Positions 8,184 to 16,662 of a DNA stretch of 64,000 nucleotides are shown one piece after another (positions within the stretch are counted from its first letter, which is position 1; every line of letters begins with the position of its first letter). The stretch comes from an uncultured Jannaschia sp. (GTDB taxonomy: Bacteria; Pseudomonadota; Alphaproteobacteria; Rhodobacterales; Rhodobacteraceae). The stretch lies in NCBI GenBank assembly GCA_947494145.1, contig CANLTZ010000007.1:174551-238550 (forward strand), in the 5' to 3' direction. The notes under the pieces are model-generated. The model ran no database searches and was not told the DNA's origin. It worked only from the letters and a program-made list of their open reading frames with translations. The position numbers and the translations under genes are program-made.

Positions 8184-9776
8184 ATGGCCCCCAAAGTTCT
8201 CGTCTCCGACAAGCTCTCGGAAACCGCCGTCCAAATCTTCCGCGACCGTGGCATCGACGTCACCTTCGACCCCAGCTTGGGCAAGGACAAAGACGCGCTG
8301 CTGGCAGCCATCAAAGACTATGACGGCCTGGCCATCCGCTCGGCCACGAAAGTCACCGAAAAGCTGCTCGACGCCGCCCCCGACCTCAAGGTCGTTGGCC
8401 GCGCGGGCATCGGCACCGACAATGTCGACAAGGTGGCCGCCAGCCGTCGCGGCGTCATCGTGATGAACACGCCCTACGGCAACATGATTACGACCGCCGA
8501 ACATGCCATCGCCATGATGTTCGCCGTGGCCCGCCAAATCCCCGAGGCGAATGCCTCAACCCACGCAGGCAAATGGGAAAAGTCCCGCTTCATGGGGGTC
8601 GAATTGACCGGCAAGGCCCTGGGCGTGATCGGCGCGGGCAACATTGGCGGCATCGTCTGTCAAAAGGCCGTGGGTTTGGGCATGAAGGTCATGGCCTACG
8701 ACCCCTTCCTGTCCGAAGAACGCGCGACCGAGCTGCGCATCCACAAGGTTGAACTGGACGAATTGCTGGCGCGCGCTGACGTCATCACCCTGCACGTCCC
8801 GCTGACCGACCAGACCAAGAACATCCTGTCGCGCGACGCGCTTGCGAAGACCAAGAAAGGCGTGCGCATCGTCAATTGCGCGCGTGGCGGCCTGGTGGAC
8901 GAAGACGCCTTGGCCGAGCTTCTGAACTCCGGCCATGTCGCCGGCGCCGCCTTCGACGTCTTCGCGGTGGAACCCGCCACCGAAAGCCCGCTTTTCAACC
9001 TGCCCAACGTGGTCGTCACCCCCCATCTGGGCGCCGCCACGACCGAGGCGCAGGAAAACGTGGCCCTGCAAGTGGCCGAACAGATGTCGGACTACCTGCT
9101 GACGGGCGCCGTGACCAACGCGCTCAACATGCCGTCCGTCACCGCCGAAGAAGCCAAGGTCATGGGCCCCTGGGTCAAATTGGCCGACCATCTGGGCGCC
9201 TTCGTGGGCCAGATGACCGACGAACCCATCGAAGCCATCGACGTGATTTACAACGGCTCGGTCGCGGACATGAACCTCGATGCGCTGAACTGCTCGGCCA
9301 TCGCGGGCGTCATGAAGGCCACCAACCCGGACGTGAACATGGTCTCCGCCCCCGTCATCGCCCGCGAACGGGGCGTCGAAATCTCGACTACGCGGCAGGA
9401 CAAGACAGGCGTCTTCGACGGGTATATCAAGCTCATCGTCAAGACCGACACGCGCGAACGCTCCATCGCGGGCACGGTCTTCAGCGACGACAAGCCGCGC
9501 TTCATCCAGATCAAAGGCATCAACATCGACGCCGAGGTGGGGGCCCACATGCTCTATACCACCAACAAGGACGTGCCCGGCGTCATCGGCACACTGGGCC
9601 AGACTTTGGGCGAAAACAGCGTCAACATCGCCAACTTCACTCTTGGCCGGTCGGATCGGGGCGAAAACGCCATCGCGCTGCTCTATCTCGACGACCAACC
9701 GCCCGCGCCTGTTCTCGACAAGTTGCGCGCAACGGGCATGTTCCAAAACGTCTCGCCCTTGCAGTTCGACGTCTGA
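8184..9776 (+). CDS. serA: D-3-phosphoglycerate dehydrogenase SerA
   Basis: A 530-residue NAD-dependent dehydrogenase for the first step of serine synthesis. The substrate domain begins MAPKVLVSDKLSE. The nucleotide-binding motif GVIGAGNIGG is near residue 150. The catalytic set includes R in NCARGGLVDE and H281 in TPHLGAATTEAQ. An intervening ASB domain follows, then a C-terminal ACT domain (HMLYTTNKDVPGVIGTLGQ) that in this long class often gives serine feedback. AAGGACC precedes the ATG at 8184; the frame is open further upstream but overlaps serC. A GC-only hairpin (9788-9803) and a dispersed repeat follow the stop. Confidence 0.96.
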   Translation: MAPKVLVSDKLSETAVQIFRDRGIDVTFDPSLGKDKDALLAAIKDYDGLAIRSATKVTEKLLDAAPDLKVVGRAGIGTDNVDKVAASRRGVIVMNTPYGNMITTAEHAIAMMFAVARQIPEANASTHAGKWEKSRFMGVELTGKALGVIGAGNIGGIVCQKAVGLGMKVMAYDPFLSEERATELRIHKVELDELLARADVITLHVPLTDQTKNILSRDALAKTKKGVRIVNCARGGLVDEDALAELLNSGHVAGAAFDVFAVEPATESPLFNLPNVVVTPHLGAATTEAQENVALQVAEQMSDYLLTGAVTNALNMPSVTAEEAKVMGPWVKLADHLGAFVGQMTDEPIEAIDVIYNGSVADMNLDALNCSAIAGVMKATNPDVNMVSAPVIARERGVEISTTRQDKTGVFDGYIKLIVKTDTRERSIAGTVFSDDKPRFIQIKGINIDAEVGAHMLYTTNKDVPGVIGTLGQTLGENSVNIANFTLGRSDRGENAIALLYLDDQPPAPVLDKLRATGMFQNVSPLQFDV

Positions 9777-9813
9777 CGCAGCGGCACGCGCGCGCCTGCG
9801 CGCTTCCCTTCTG

Positions 9814-9860
9814 CTTCATCCTGGCGAAAATACTCCGGGGGTCCGGGGGCTGGCCCCCGG
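9814..9860 (-). repeat. Stem-loop/tail dispersed repeat, copy E1
   Basis: Read on the minus strand it is a GC hairpin (arms CCGGGGG and CCCCCGG) followed by GGAGTATTTTCGCCAGGATG. The same hairpin-plus-tail plan recurs at 16546, 34898, 41279, 43627 and 55646, with degenerate copies near 3800 and 59255. This copy lies between serA and the thiolase start. Confidence 0.8.
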
Positions 9861-9893
9861 ATTTCGGTCTGCCCCTTGCCCCCCGGAGGTCCC

Positions 9894-11069
9894 ATGTCCG
9901 ACATCGTTATCCTGTCCGCCAAACGCACCGCCATCGGCACTTTCGGCGGCAGCCTGGCCGACACGCCGCCCATCGACCTGGCCACGATCGCCGCCAAGGC
10001 CGCGCTCACGGCGGCGGGGCTGGACCCCGCACAGATCGGCACAACGGTTTTCGGCCACGTCATCAACACTGAGCCGCGCGACATGTATCTATCCCGCGTG
10101 ACTGCCATGGGGGCGGGTGTGCCTGACAGCGCGCCAGCGATGAACGTCAACCGCCTCTGCGGCTCGGGCGTGCAGGCCATCATCTCGGGCGCGCAGGCGC
10201 TGCAATTGGGCGATGCCGATTTTGCGCTGGTGGGCGGGGCCGAATGCATGTCGCGGGGGCCGCATATCCTGCCCGATGCGCGCCGCGGCGCCAAAATGGG
10301 CCATGTCCGCGCGCTCGACATGATGCTGGGCGCGCTCAATTGCCCCTTCGGCACCGGCCATATGGGTGTGACGGCGGAGAATGTCGCAGCCGAATACGAT
10401 GTCAGTCGCGAAGACCAAGACGCCTTCGCGCTCACCTCGCAAACCCGCGCGGCCGACGCCATCACGGCGGGGCACTTCGCGGACCAGATCGCGCCTGTCA
10501 CCATCCGCAAGCGGCGGGAAGAAATCGCCTTCGACACCGATGAACACCCCCGCACCACCACCGCAGGCGACCTGGCTAAGCTGCGCCCCGTCTTCCAGAA
10601 GGACGGGCGCGTCACGGCGGGCAACGCATCAGGCATCAATGACGGCGCTGCCGCCCTGGTCCTCGCCCGCGCCGACGCGGCGGAGCGGGCGGGCCTTGCC
10701 CCACGCGCGCGCATCTTGGGCTATGCCGTGGCCGGTGTCCGCCCCGAGGTGATGGGCATCGGCCCCGTCCCGGCGGTGCGCAAACTGTTGGAGCGCACGG
10801 GGCTCGGCGTGGGCGATTTCGACATCATCGAATCGAATGAGGCGTTTGCCGCCCAAGCCGTGGCCGTGACCCGCGAATTGGGCTTTGATCCGGCCCGCGT
10901 GAACCCCGATGGCGGGGCCATCGCGCTCGGGCACCCGGTGGGCGCCACCGGCGCGATCATTGCCACCAAGGCGCTTTACGCGGTGGAGCGCACGGGCGGC
11001 ACCCGCGCGCTGATCACCATGTGCATCGGTGGCGGCCAAGGCATTGCCTTGGCCATGGAGCGCGTTTGA
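9894..11069 (+). CDS. Acetyl-CoA C-acetyltransferase (biosynthetic-type thiolase)
   Basis: A 391-residue thiolase condensing or cleaving acetoacetyl-CoA. The acylated Cys is C89 in NVNRLCGSGVQAI. The His base is in GGAIALGHPVGATGA, and the second catalytic Cys is in ALITMCIGGGQG. The GGAGGT ribosome binding site stands just before the ATG at 9894. Length is standard. A second thiolase of the same class lies at 13947. No reductase or polyhydroxyalkanoate synthase is nearby, so the pathway (PHA, ethylmalonyl-CoA or fatty acid degradation) cannot be fixed from context. Confidence 0.92.
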   Translation: MSDIVILSAKRTAIGTFGGSLADTPPIDLATIAAKAALTAAGLDPAQIGTTVFGHVINTEPRDMYLSRVTAMGAGVPDSAPAMNVNRLCGSGVQAIISGAQALQLGDADFALVGGAECMSRGPHILPDARRGAKMGHVRALDMMLGALNCPFGTGHMGVTAENVAAEYDVSREDQDAFALTSQTRAADAITAGHFADQIAPVTIRKRREEIAFDTDEHPRTTTAGDLAKLRPVFQKDGRVTAGNASGINDGAAALVLARADAAERAGLAPRARILGYAVAGVRPEVMGIGPVPAVRKLLERTGLGVGDFDIIESNEAFAAQAVAVTRELGFDPARVNPDGGAIALGHPVGATGAIIATKALYAVERTGGTRALITMCIGGGQGIALAMERV

Positions 11070-11072
11070 GAT

Positions 11073-11087
11073 TTAAGGGAAAATTAA
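11073..11087. promoter_or_regulatory. CtrA-type box (TTAA-N7-TTAA)
   Basis: The pattern is TTAA-GGGAAAA-TTAA followed by C, a full match to the CtrA consensus. It lies between two convergent gene ends rather than upstream of a gene, so its function is doubtful. TTAA is rare in this GC-rich DNA. Confidence 0.35.
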
Positions 11088-11118
11088 CGAAAACATCCGG
11101 TTACTGGCCGGTAACCGG
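11084..11118 (-). terminator. Probable terminator of the gamma-glutamyltransferase gene
   Basis: A perfect 8-bp stem (CCGGTTAC 11097-11104 with GTAACCGG 11111-11118) is followed, on the minus strand, by a T-rich stretch (ATGTTTTCGTTAATTTT). Confidence 0.55.
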
Positions 11119-11127
11119 GCCCGACGC

Positions 11128-12705
11128 TCAGTATCCCAACGCGCAGCCATCCTTGCGCGGGTCGCTCGCCCCCTCCAGATATCCTGACGCATCGATGCGG
11201 ATCGCCTGCGCCCCGCCGATGGCCGTGTCAGGAATTTGGACATCGTGGCCCATGGCATAAAGCGCGGCGCGCACCTCGTCGGAATAGCCCCGTTCCACCT
11301 TCATTGCGCCCGCATCCGAAAAGGCGCGCGGCGCGTCGATGGCGCTTTGCGGGTCCATCCCGAAGTCGGCCAGGTTCGAGATAAACCGCGCATGGCCATT
11401 GGGCTGATAGGCCCCGCCCATCACGCCGAACGGCATGGTGACGCGCCCATTTTCGCGCAGCATGCCGGGAATAATCGTGTGCATGGGCCGCTTGCCCGCG
11501 CCCAACTCATTGGGGTGCCAGCGGTCGAGCGTGAAGCCCGCGCCACGGTTCTGGAACAGGATGCCGAACTTGTCGGACGCGATCGCCGCCCCGAAGCTGT
11601 GGAAGATCGAATAGATCAGCGAAACGGCCATGCGGTCGCGGTCCACGACGGTAATGTAGATCGTGTCTTTGTGAACGGCCTCCGACACGTCGGATGGGTT
11701 TTCCATGGCGCGCTTGGGGTTGATCAAGGCGGCCAAATCGCGCGCGGTTTCCGGCGCCAGCATGTGGTCCAGCCGCGCGGTGTGGTCCGGATCGGCCAGG
11801 AAGCGATTGCGCGCGTCATAGGCAAGCTTCGCGGCCTCGGCCTCCAAATGCGCGCGTTTCGTACCCACCGGGTCCAGCGATGCGATATCGAATTGCGCCA
11901 AGATGTTGGCCATCAAGATCGCGGTCACACCATGGCCGTTGGGCGGATGCTCCACCAATTCCATTCCGCCATACTGACCCGAAATCGGGTCCGTCCAATC
12001 GGCTTCGACGCCTGCGAAGTCGTCCAATTCGTGGACGCCGCCCGCCGCTTTCAGGCTGGCGACCATGTCCTCGGCCACCTCGCCGTCATAGAAGCCCGCG
12101 CGTCCGTCCTTGGCGATGCGGCGCAGCACCTCGGCCTGGCCCGGCAGCGCGAAGCCCGCGCCGACCCCCGGTGCCTTGCCCCAGCGTAAATAGATGTCGC
12201 GGGCGCTGCCTTGCAGGCGGTCTGCTGCTTCGGCCCAATCGAAGGCCACGCGCGGGGCCACGGGCACACCGCTTTCGAAGTAAGGGATCAGCGGCGCGAG
12301 CGTGTCCTCTAACCCCAGCTTGCCGTGGCTGTCGGACAGCTTGCAAAACCCCGCCACGGCGGCAGGCAGTGTGACCGGCGCAGCACCTTCTGTGGGCACT
12401 GTCTTAAGACCTTGCGCGCGCATCGCTTGGGCCGATGCCCCGGCGGGCGCGCGGCCCGATCCGTTGAGCGCAAGGATATCTTCGGACCCCGCGGGCTTGA
12501 TCAATGCGAAGCAATCCCCGCCCAGCCCTGTCATCTGCGGCTCGCACAGCCCCAGCAAAACGGCGCCGGCGATGGCGGCATCCACCGCGTTCCCGCCCCG
12601 CGCCAACGTGTCGATTGCGATCTTCGCGCCCAAGGGGTGGGACGTGGCGCACATGCCATTTGTCGCCAGCACCGGAGAGCGGCCGGGAAGGTGGAAATCG
12701 CGCAT
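11128..12705 (-). CDS. Gamma-glutamyltransferase family protein
   Basis: A 525-residue Ntn-hydrolase precursor that cleaves itself to expose a catalytic Thr, then transfers or hydrolyses gamma-glutamyl groups (glutathione and related compounds). The likely cleavage site is before T348 in DTIYITVVDRDRMAVS, matching TTHYSVVDKDGNAV of E. coli GGT. Upstream lies the family GGNAVDAAIAGAVLLGLCEPQ...GLGGDCFALI stretch, and downstream MPFGVMGGAYQPNGH and DAPRAFSD. No clear signal peptide is seen at MRDFHLPGRSPVLATNGM, so this is probably the cytoplasmic subfamily common in Rhodobacterales. It is monocistronic with its own terminator. Confidence 0.9.
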   Translation of the reverse strand: MRDFHLPGRSPVLATNGMCATSHPLGAKIAIDTLARGGNAVDAAIAGAVLLGLCEPQMTGLGGDCFALIKPAGSEDILALNGSGRAPAGASAQAMRAQGLKTVPTEGAAPVTLPAAVAGFCKLSDSHGKLGLEDTLAPLIPYFESGVPVAPRVAFDWAEAADRLQGSARDIYLRWGKAPGVGAGFALPGQAEVLRRIAKDGRAGFYDGEVAEDMVASLKAAGGVHELDDFAGVEADWTDPISGQYGGMELVEHPPNGHGVTAILMANILAQFDIASLDPVGTKRAHLEAEAAKLAYDARNRFLADPDHTARLDHMLAPETARDLAALINPKRAMENPSDVSEAVHKDTIYITVVDRDRMAVSLIYSIFHSFGAAIASDKFGILFQNRGAGFTLDRWHPNELGAGKRPMHTIIPGMLRENGRVTMPFGVMGGAYQPNGHARFISNLADFGMDPQSAIDAPRAFSDAGAMKVERGYSDEVRAALYAMGHDVQIPDTAIGGAQAIRIDASGYLEGASDPRKDGCALGY

Positions 12706-13065
12706 AGGGCCTCCGCAGGGTTTGAACCGGGCGGAAGCTATGCGCGGATGGCGCGAATTCCAATGGGGCTGGATGACCTCGGCACCGGGCGACTCGCGTG
12801 GGGGCTGCCACCCGGTGCCGAGAGAAGCTATATGCAGCTACAACATTGCTAAAAGACTATTTTTTCGGCGCAAGCGGGCCGAACGTCGGGCGTCATAAAG
12901 GCAGATTGGGGTCAAAACCGGGGCAATCGTCACGAAATTGGGAAACTGACTTGTGTCGGCTGCGATGCCGCGGTGAAGGTTCCATCCCGAATTCGGAAGG
13001 CCGGGCCGTGGCCTGGTCGGGCTATGTCTGCGACAAACCGGCCAACTTGACCGCGCACACCCCGC
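12706..13065. other. Intergenic gap without a convincing gene
   Basis: About 360 bp between the RsbW-like gene and the gamma-glutamyltransferase gene, both on the minus strand. It contains an A/T-rich tract (12850-12870) that could hold the transferase promoter. The plus-strand open frame at 12798-13079 has no domain-like character and is not called. Confidence 0.5.
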
Positions 13066-13506
13066 TCAGAGCAAGCTGAACATCAACCGATTTGTGCCTT
13101 CCTGCCGCTCATAAATCATGTCGTGGGCAAGGCTGTGGATGATGAACCAGCCAAACCCGCCTTCGGGCAGGTCCGCAACCTCACCTTCCACGCTTGGTGT
13201 GGACGCGCCCGATAGCAATGCGGGCGGGAGTGGCCGCCCCGGGTCGCGCGTTTCGACCCGCAATCCCGGGGTATCACGGCGGATTTCGACCTCAATCCAA
13301 GGATCCGCCGCATCGGGTACGGCGTGTTCAACGATGTTGTTGAGCACTTCGCCCAGAACGATCAGCACATCTTCCGCACGGTCGGAATCGTCCGGGTCGT
13401 GGGCAAGACGGTCACGGACGACCTGAATCTGTTCACGCACGCCTTCGGCCGTGCCGGGGAACCGCGCCGTAAGAAGTCTATCTTCAACGGGGTTCGCGCT
13501 CCCCAT
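13066..13506 (-). CDS. RsbW/SpoIIAB-like anti-sigma factor (GHKL ATPase domain)
   Basis: A 146-residue cytoplasmic protein consisting of a histidine-kinase-like ATPase fold. The N box is VLNNIVEHA, the G1 region RDPGRPLPP, and the G2-like region LPEGGFGWFIIHSLA. This is the pattern of serine-kinase anti-sigma factors that phosphorylate a STAS antagonist. The upstream STAS gene overlaps it by one base (TGATG), so the two are translationally coupled and form a partner-switching module. No sigma factor, PP2C phosphatase or receiver protein is next to it, so the target must lie elsewhere. Confidence 0.85.
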   Translation of the reverse strand: MGSANPVEDRLLTARFPGTAEGVREQIQVVRDRLAHDPDDSDRAEDVLIVLGEVLNNIVEHAVPDAADPWIEVEIRRDTPGLRVETRDPGRPLPPALLSGASTPSVEGEVADLPEGGFGWFIIHSLAHDMIYERQEGTNRLMFSLL

Positions 13507-13850
13507 CAGGCGGCGTCCTGGCCAGACCCGACGCCACTGGGCACCGTTTCGTGCAGTTCAAACACCGAATCCATGCGCGTCAGCATCAAGACCTTGCGCA
13601 CGATGGTGCCGCAGCGCGCCAATTCCAGGCGCCGCCCGCCATCGAGCATTTTCATCACGGCGACCAATGCGCCAAGGCCGCTGCTATCCAGAAAGTCGAC
13701 CTTGTGCATGTCGATGACCACGCGACCGGAAAAATCCGTCACCAGCGAGCGAATCTTTTCCTTGAACGCGACGGCCCCGGCCGCGTCGATCCGCGATTCC
13801 TGCACCGTCAGACACAGAACGTCATCCGTGAGCTTGCTGTCGATGTCCAT
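13506..13850 (-). CDS. STAS-domain anti-anti-sigma factor (SpoIIAA/RsbV-like)
   Basis: A 114-residue single STAS domain. The phosphorylation loop is VDFLDSSGLGALV with Ser56/Ser57, the site normally phosphorylated by the RsbW partner. Beta-strand and helix spacing match SpoIIAA. When unphosphorylated it would bind the anti-sigma factor encoded just downstream and free the sigma factor or other target. The last 12 residues (PSGVGSGQDAA) are a flexible tail. It is first gene of the two-gene unit and divergent from the thiolase at 13947. Confidence 0.88.
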   Translation of the reverse strand: MDIDSKLTDDVLCLTVQESRIDAAGAVAFKEKIRSLVTDFSGRVVIDMHKVDFLDSSGLGALVAVMKMLDGGRRLELARCGTIVRKVLMLTRMDSVFELHETVPSGVGSGQDAA

Positions 13851-13946
13851 TCCGTCACCTCAGGTCTTGCTATGCGGCATCTGGTCCTCCACCGCGTCGA
13901 ATGGCACTCTAGGCTGGAAATTCTTACCAAACCGTAAGCGGAGGCG

Positions 13947-15128
13947 ATGATGCAGGCAGTGGTGATCGCGGGCGCCCGACGCACGCCCATGGGCGGCTTC
14001 CAGGGGGCCCTTTCCAGCGCCACGGCGTCCGATTTGGGCGGCGCGGCCATCGCGGCCGCGCTGGATGACGCCAAGCTGACCCCTGACCGGGTGGAAGAGC
14101 TGCTCATGGGCTGCGTCCTGCCCGCCGGTCAAGGTCAGGCCCCGGCGCGGCAGGCGGGCTTCCGGGCCGGGCTGCCCAAAGACGTGCCTGCCACCACGCT
14201 CAACAAGATGTGCGGCTCGGGCATGAAGGCCGCCATGATGGCCCATGATCAGATCGCCCTGGGCCAGACCGGCATCATGGTCGCGGGCGGCATGGAAAGC
14301 ATGACCAACGCGCCCTATCTGCTGCCCGGTATGCGCGGCGGCGCGCGCCTGGGCCACGGGCAAGCCATCGACCATATGTTCCTCGACGGGTTGGAAGATG
14401 CCTATGACAAGGGCCGCCTCATGGGCACCTTCGCCGAAGATTGTGCCGAGGCCTATCAATTCACCCGCGACGCGCAGGATGAATATGCCCTGCGGTCCCT
14501 CGACCGGGCGCAGAAGACCATCGCGTCGGGCGCCTTCGATGCCGAGGTGGCTGCCTATGTGGTCACGTCCCGCAAAGGCGACACCCAGGTGCGACATGAC
14601 GAACAGCCAGGCGCCGCCCGACCCGACAAGATCCCCCACCTGAAGCCCGCTTTCCGCAAGGATGGCACCGTGACGGCGGCCAACGCGTCCTCCATCTCCG
14701 ACGGGGCGGCGGCTTTGGTGCTCGCGTCAGGTGCCGTGGCTGAGGCCCAGGACCTACCCATCCGCGCCCGCATCCTGGGCCATGCCAGCCACGCGCAGGA
14801 GCCTGGCCTTTTCACCACCGCCCCCGTGCCCGCCGCGCGCAAACTTCTGGATCGGATCGGCTGGTCTGTGGATGACGTTGATTTGTGGGAGGTGAACGAG
14901 GCCTTCGCCGTCGTCCCCATGGCCTTCATGCACGAAATGGGGCTCTCCCCCGATGTGGTGAACGTCAATGGTGGCGCCTGCGCCTTGGGCCACCCTATCG
15001 GCGCGTCCGGCGCGCGCATCATGGTGACGCTGCTCCATGCGTTGGAAGCCCGAGACGTCAAACGCGGTGTCGCCGCCATCTGCATCGGCGGCGGCGAGGG
15101 CACGGCCATCGCGATCGAGCGTCCCTAA
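13947..15128 (+). CDS. Acetyl-CoA C-acyltransferase (thiolase)
   Basis: A 393-residue thiolase. Catalytic residues are C89 (LNKMCGSGMKAAM), His in GGACALGHPIGASGA, and Cys in AAICIGGGEG. It is clearly a paralogue of the enzyme at 9894 but not a recent duplicate. Two ATGs occur in tandem at 13947 and 13950, preceded by GGAGG. A small inverted repeat (CTTAC-N6-GTAAG, 13922-13937) lies in the divergent promoter region. An fRMsr gene follows after 3 bp on the same strand, which suggests a shared transcript with 15132-16530. Confidence 0.9.
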   Translation: MMQAVVIAGARRTPMGGFQGALSSATASDLGGAAIAAALDDAKLTPDRVEELLMGCVLPAGQGQAPARQAGFRAGLPKDVPATTLNKMCGSGMKAAMMAHDQIALGQTGIMVAGGMESMTNAPYLLPGMRGGARLGHGQAIDHMFLDGLEDAYDKGRLMGTFAEDCAEAYQFTRDAQDEYALRSLDRAQKTIASGAFDAEVAAYVVTSRKGDTQVRHDEQPGAARPDKIPHLKPAFRKDGTVTAANASSISDGAAALVLASGAVAEAQDLPIRARILGHASHAQEPGLFTTAPVPAARKLLDRIGWSVDDVDLWEVNEAFAVVPMAFMHEMGLSPDVVNVNGGACALGHPIGASGARIMVTLLHALEARDVKRGVAAICIGGGEGTAIAIERP

Positions 15129-15131
15129 CCC

Positions 15132-15587
15132 ATGCCACGCATCGACTATGCCGATATCTCGCGCGTCCTGGCCTCTCTGACCGCGGGCGAAGACGACCAA
15201 GTGGCGCTCATGGCGACCATGGTTTGCGAATTGCACCATGCCGATGACCGCTTCGACTGGACGGGCTTCTACCGCGTGACCGCGCCCGGCCTGCTGAAGA
15301 TCGGGCCCTATCAGGGCGGCCATGGCTGCCTGCACATCCCCTTCGACAAAGGCGTCTGCGGGGCCTGCGCGCGCACGGCGGAGGTCCAGTTGGTGCCGGA
15401 TGTGGATGCGTTTCCGGGCCACATCGCCTGTGCATCGTCCACGCGGTCCGAGATCGTCCTGCCGGTGCGCGACAAGGCGGGGGCGTTGATCGCGGTGCTC
15501 GACATCGACAGCGACCGGCCTGATGCCTTCACGCAAGACGACGCTCGGGGCCTCACCGATTTGTTGGAGGCGACTTTCGCGCGATGA
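15132..15587 (+). CDS. Free methionine-(R)-sulfoxide reductase (GAF-domain fRMsr)
   Basis: A 151-residue GAF-domain enzyme reducing free Met-R-sulfoxide. The family signature is visible: DWTGFY, GPYQGGHGCLHIPFDKGVCGACARTAEVQ (in two parts), VPDVDAFPGHIAC and STRSEIVLPV. The Cys in GVCGAC and HIAC are those used for catalysis and resolution in E. coli fRMsr. It starts 3 bp after the thiolase stop and overlaps the MOSC gene by 4 bp (ATGA). It is cytoplasmic and a probable oxidative-stress repair enzyme. Confidence 0.88.
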   Translation: MPRIDYADISRVLASLTAGEDDQVALMATMVCELHHADDRFDWTGFYRVTAPGLLKIGPYQGGHGCLHIPFDKGVCGACARTAEVQLVPDVDAFPGHIACASSTRSEIVLPVRDKAGALIAVLDIDSDRPDAFTQDDARGLTDLLEATFAR

Positions 15588-16045
15588 GGTCCCTGCGCGA
15601 CTTGATGGATGCGCAGCCGCGCCCCGGCCGGGTCGACTGGATCGGCACGCGCCCCGCGCGGCGGGACGAGATGCTGGCCTTGCCAGAGGTGCAAGTGACC
15701 GAGGCAGGCTTGGAAGGCGACCATGGGCGCCCTGGCAAACGCGCGATCACGCTGATCCAGGCGGAACACTTGCCGGTCATCAGCGCCCTGGCGGGGGCCG
15801 AGGCGACGCCTTCCGTATTGCGCCGCAACCTCGTCATCGCTGGCATCAACCTGGCGACCCTTCGCGGTCGCGACGTGACCATCGGCGGCGCCATCCTCCA
15901 CATCACCGGCCCCTGCGCCCCCTGTTCACGGATGGAGGAGGCGCTGGGCCCAGGCGGCTACCAGGCCGTGCGCCACCATGGCGGCTGGTGCGCCGCGGTC
16001 ATCCGGCCGGGCCGCGTGGCCCTGGGCGATGCGGTGTCGGTATGA
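15584..16045 (+). CDS. MOSC-domain protein
   Basis: A 153-residue protein spanning one MOSC domain. Typical motifs are GLEGDHGRPGKRAITLIQAEHL, LRRNLVIAGINL and HITGPCAPCSRMEEALGPGGYQAVRHHGGWCA (read in parts). MOSC proteins carry sulfur or bind molybdenum cofactor derivatives (YiiM/YuaD class), often in detoxification of N-hydroxylated compounds. The conserved Cys in GPCAPCSRM is present. It overlaps its neighbours by 4 bp on each side and is therefore part of a tightly coupled run of genes. Confidence 0.88.
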   Translation: MRSLRDLMDAQPRPGRVDWIGTRPARRDEMLALPEVQVTEAGLEGDHGRPGKRAITLIQAEHLPVISALAGAEATPSVLRRNLVIAGINLATLRGRDVTIGGAILHITGPCAPCSRMEEALGPGGYQAVRHHGGWCAAVIRPGRVALGDAVSV

Positions 16046-16530
16046 TCCGGCCCGCCACGCCCGCCGACCGCGCCGCGATCTGCGCGCTGCATGTGGCATC
16101 CTGGCAGGACAGCTATACCGACACCCTTCCCGCCAGCTACCTGCGCGACGGGCTGCCTGGCGACATGGTGACAAAATGGGCCGCGCGCCACTTCAGCGCG
16201 CCGGAATTGACCTTCGTCGCCCAAGACGGCGCCACGATCACGGGTTTCGTCTGCGCCCTCACCGACCGGACGCCCCCACTGATTGACAACCTCCATGTCC
16301 GCCCAGGCCTGCGCGGCAGCGGCACGGGCGCCAAACTGCTCACCACGGCTCTGGACGCCCTCCGCCGCGCCGGATTTGCCCGGGCCTATTTGACCGTCCT
16401 CGACACCAATATCGCCGCCCAACGTTTCTATCTGCGCCATGGCGGGCAAGATGAAGGAGCGGTTGAGGACGAAATCGTCGGATACGCCGTCCAGGCCCGC
16501 CGCATCGGCTTCGCACTCGCACATCCCTGA
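16042..16530 (+). CDS. GNAT-family N-acetyltransferase
   Basis: A 162-residue acetyltransferase. It opens with the standard IRPATPADRAAICALHVASW. The acetyl-CoA-binding motif is LHVRPGLRGSGTGAKLLTTAL, and the C-terminal part has TVLDTNIAAQRFYLRHGG. The substrate is unknown. The ATG at 16042 overlaps the MOSC stop (ATGA). It is the last gene of the run beginning at 13947; a stem-loop/tail repeat follows the stop. Confidence 0.88.
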   Translation: MIRPATPADRAAICALHVASWQDSYTDTLPASYLRDGLPGDMVTKWAARHFSAPELTFVAQDGATITGFVCALTDRTPPLIDNLHVRPGLRGSGTGAKLLTTALDALRRAGFARAYLTVLDTNIAAQRFYLRHGGQDEGAVEDEIVGYAVQARRIGFALAHP

Positions 16531-16545
16531 CCCAACCCGCACCAC

Positions 16546-16609
16546 CTTCTTCCTGGCAGAAATATCCCGGGGGGCTTCGGCTTGCCGAAGCGGGGGCAGC
16601 GCCCCCTCC
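16546..16609 (-). repeat. Stem-loop/tail dispersed repeat, copy E2
   Basis: On the minus strand, two hairpins (GGGGGCGCTGCCCCC and CTTCGGCAAGCCGAAG) precede the tail GGGATATTTCTGCCAGGAAG. The tail is identical over these 20 bases to that of the copy inside xdhB. Confidence 0.8.
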
Positions 16610-16662
16610 AACGGTGGTTTTCGGAGGACCCGCCTCAGCATGTTCGAGAAAACGCCCCAAAT

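Noticed and set aside
8556..9746. 396-codon minus-strand frame opposite serA
   Set aside because: It mirrors serA codons and is dominated by Gly, Asp, His and Val; serA is certain on the plus strand.
12798..13079. Plus-strand 93-codon open frame in the gap before the RsbW-like gene
   Set aside because: No domain features, no ribosome binding site, and it runs into the end of the opposite gene.
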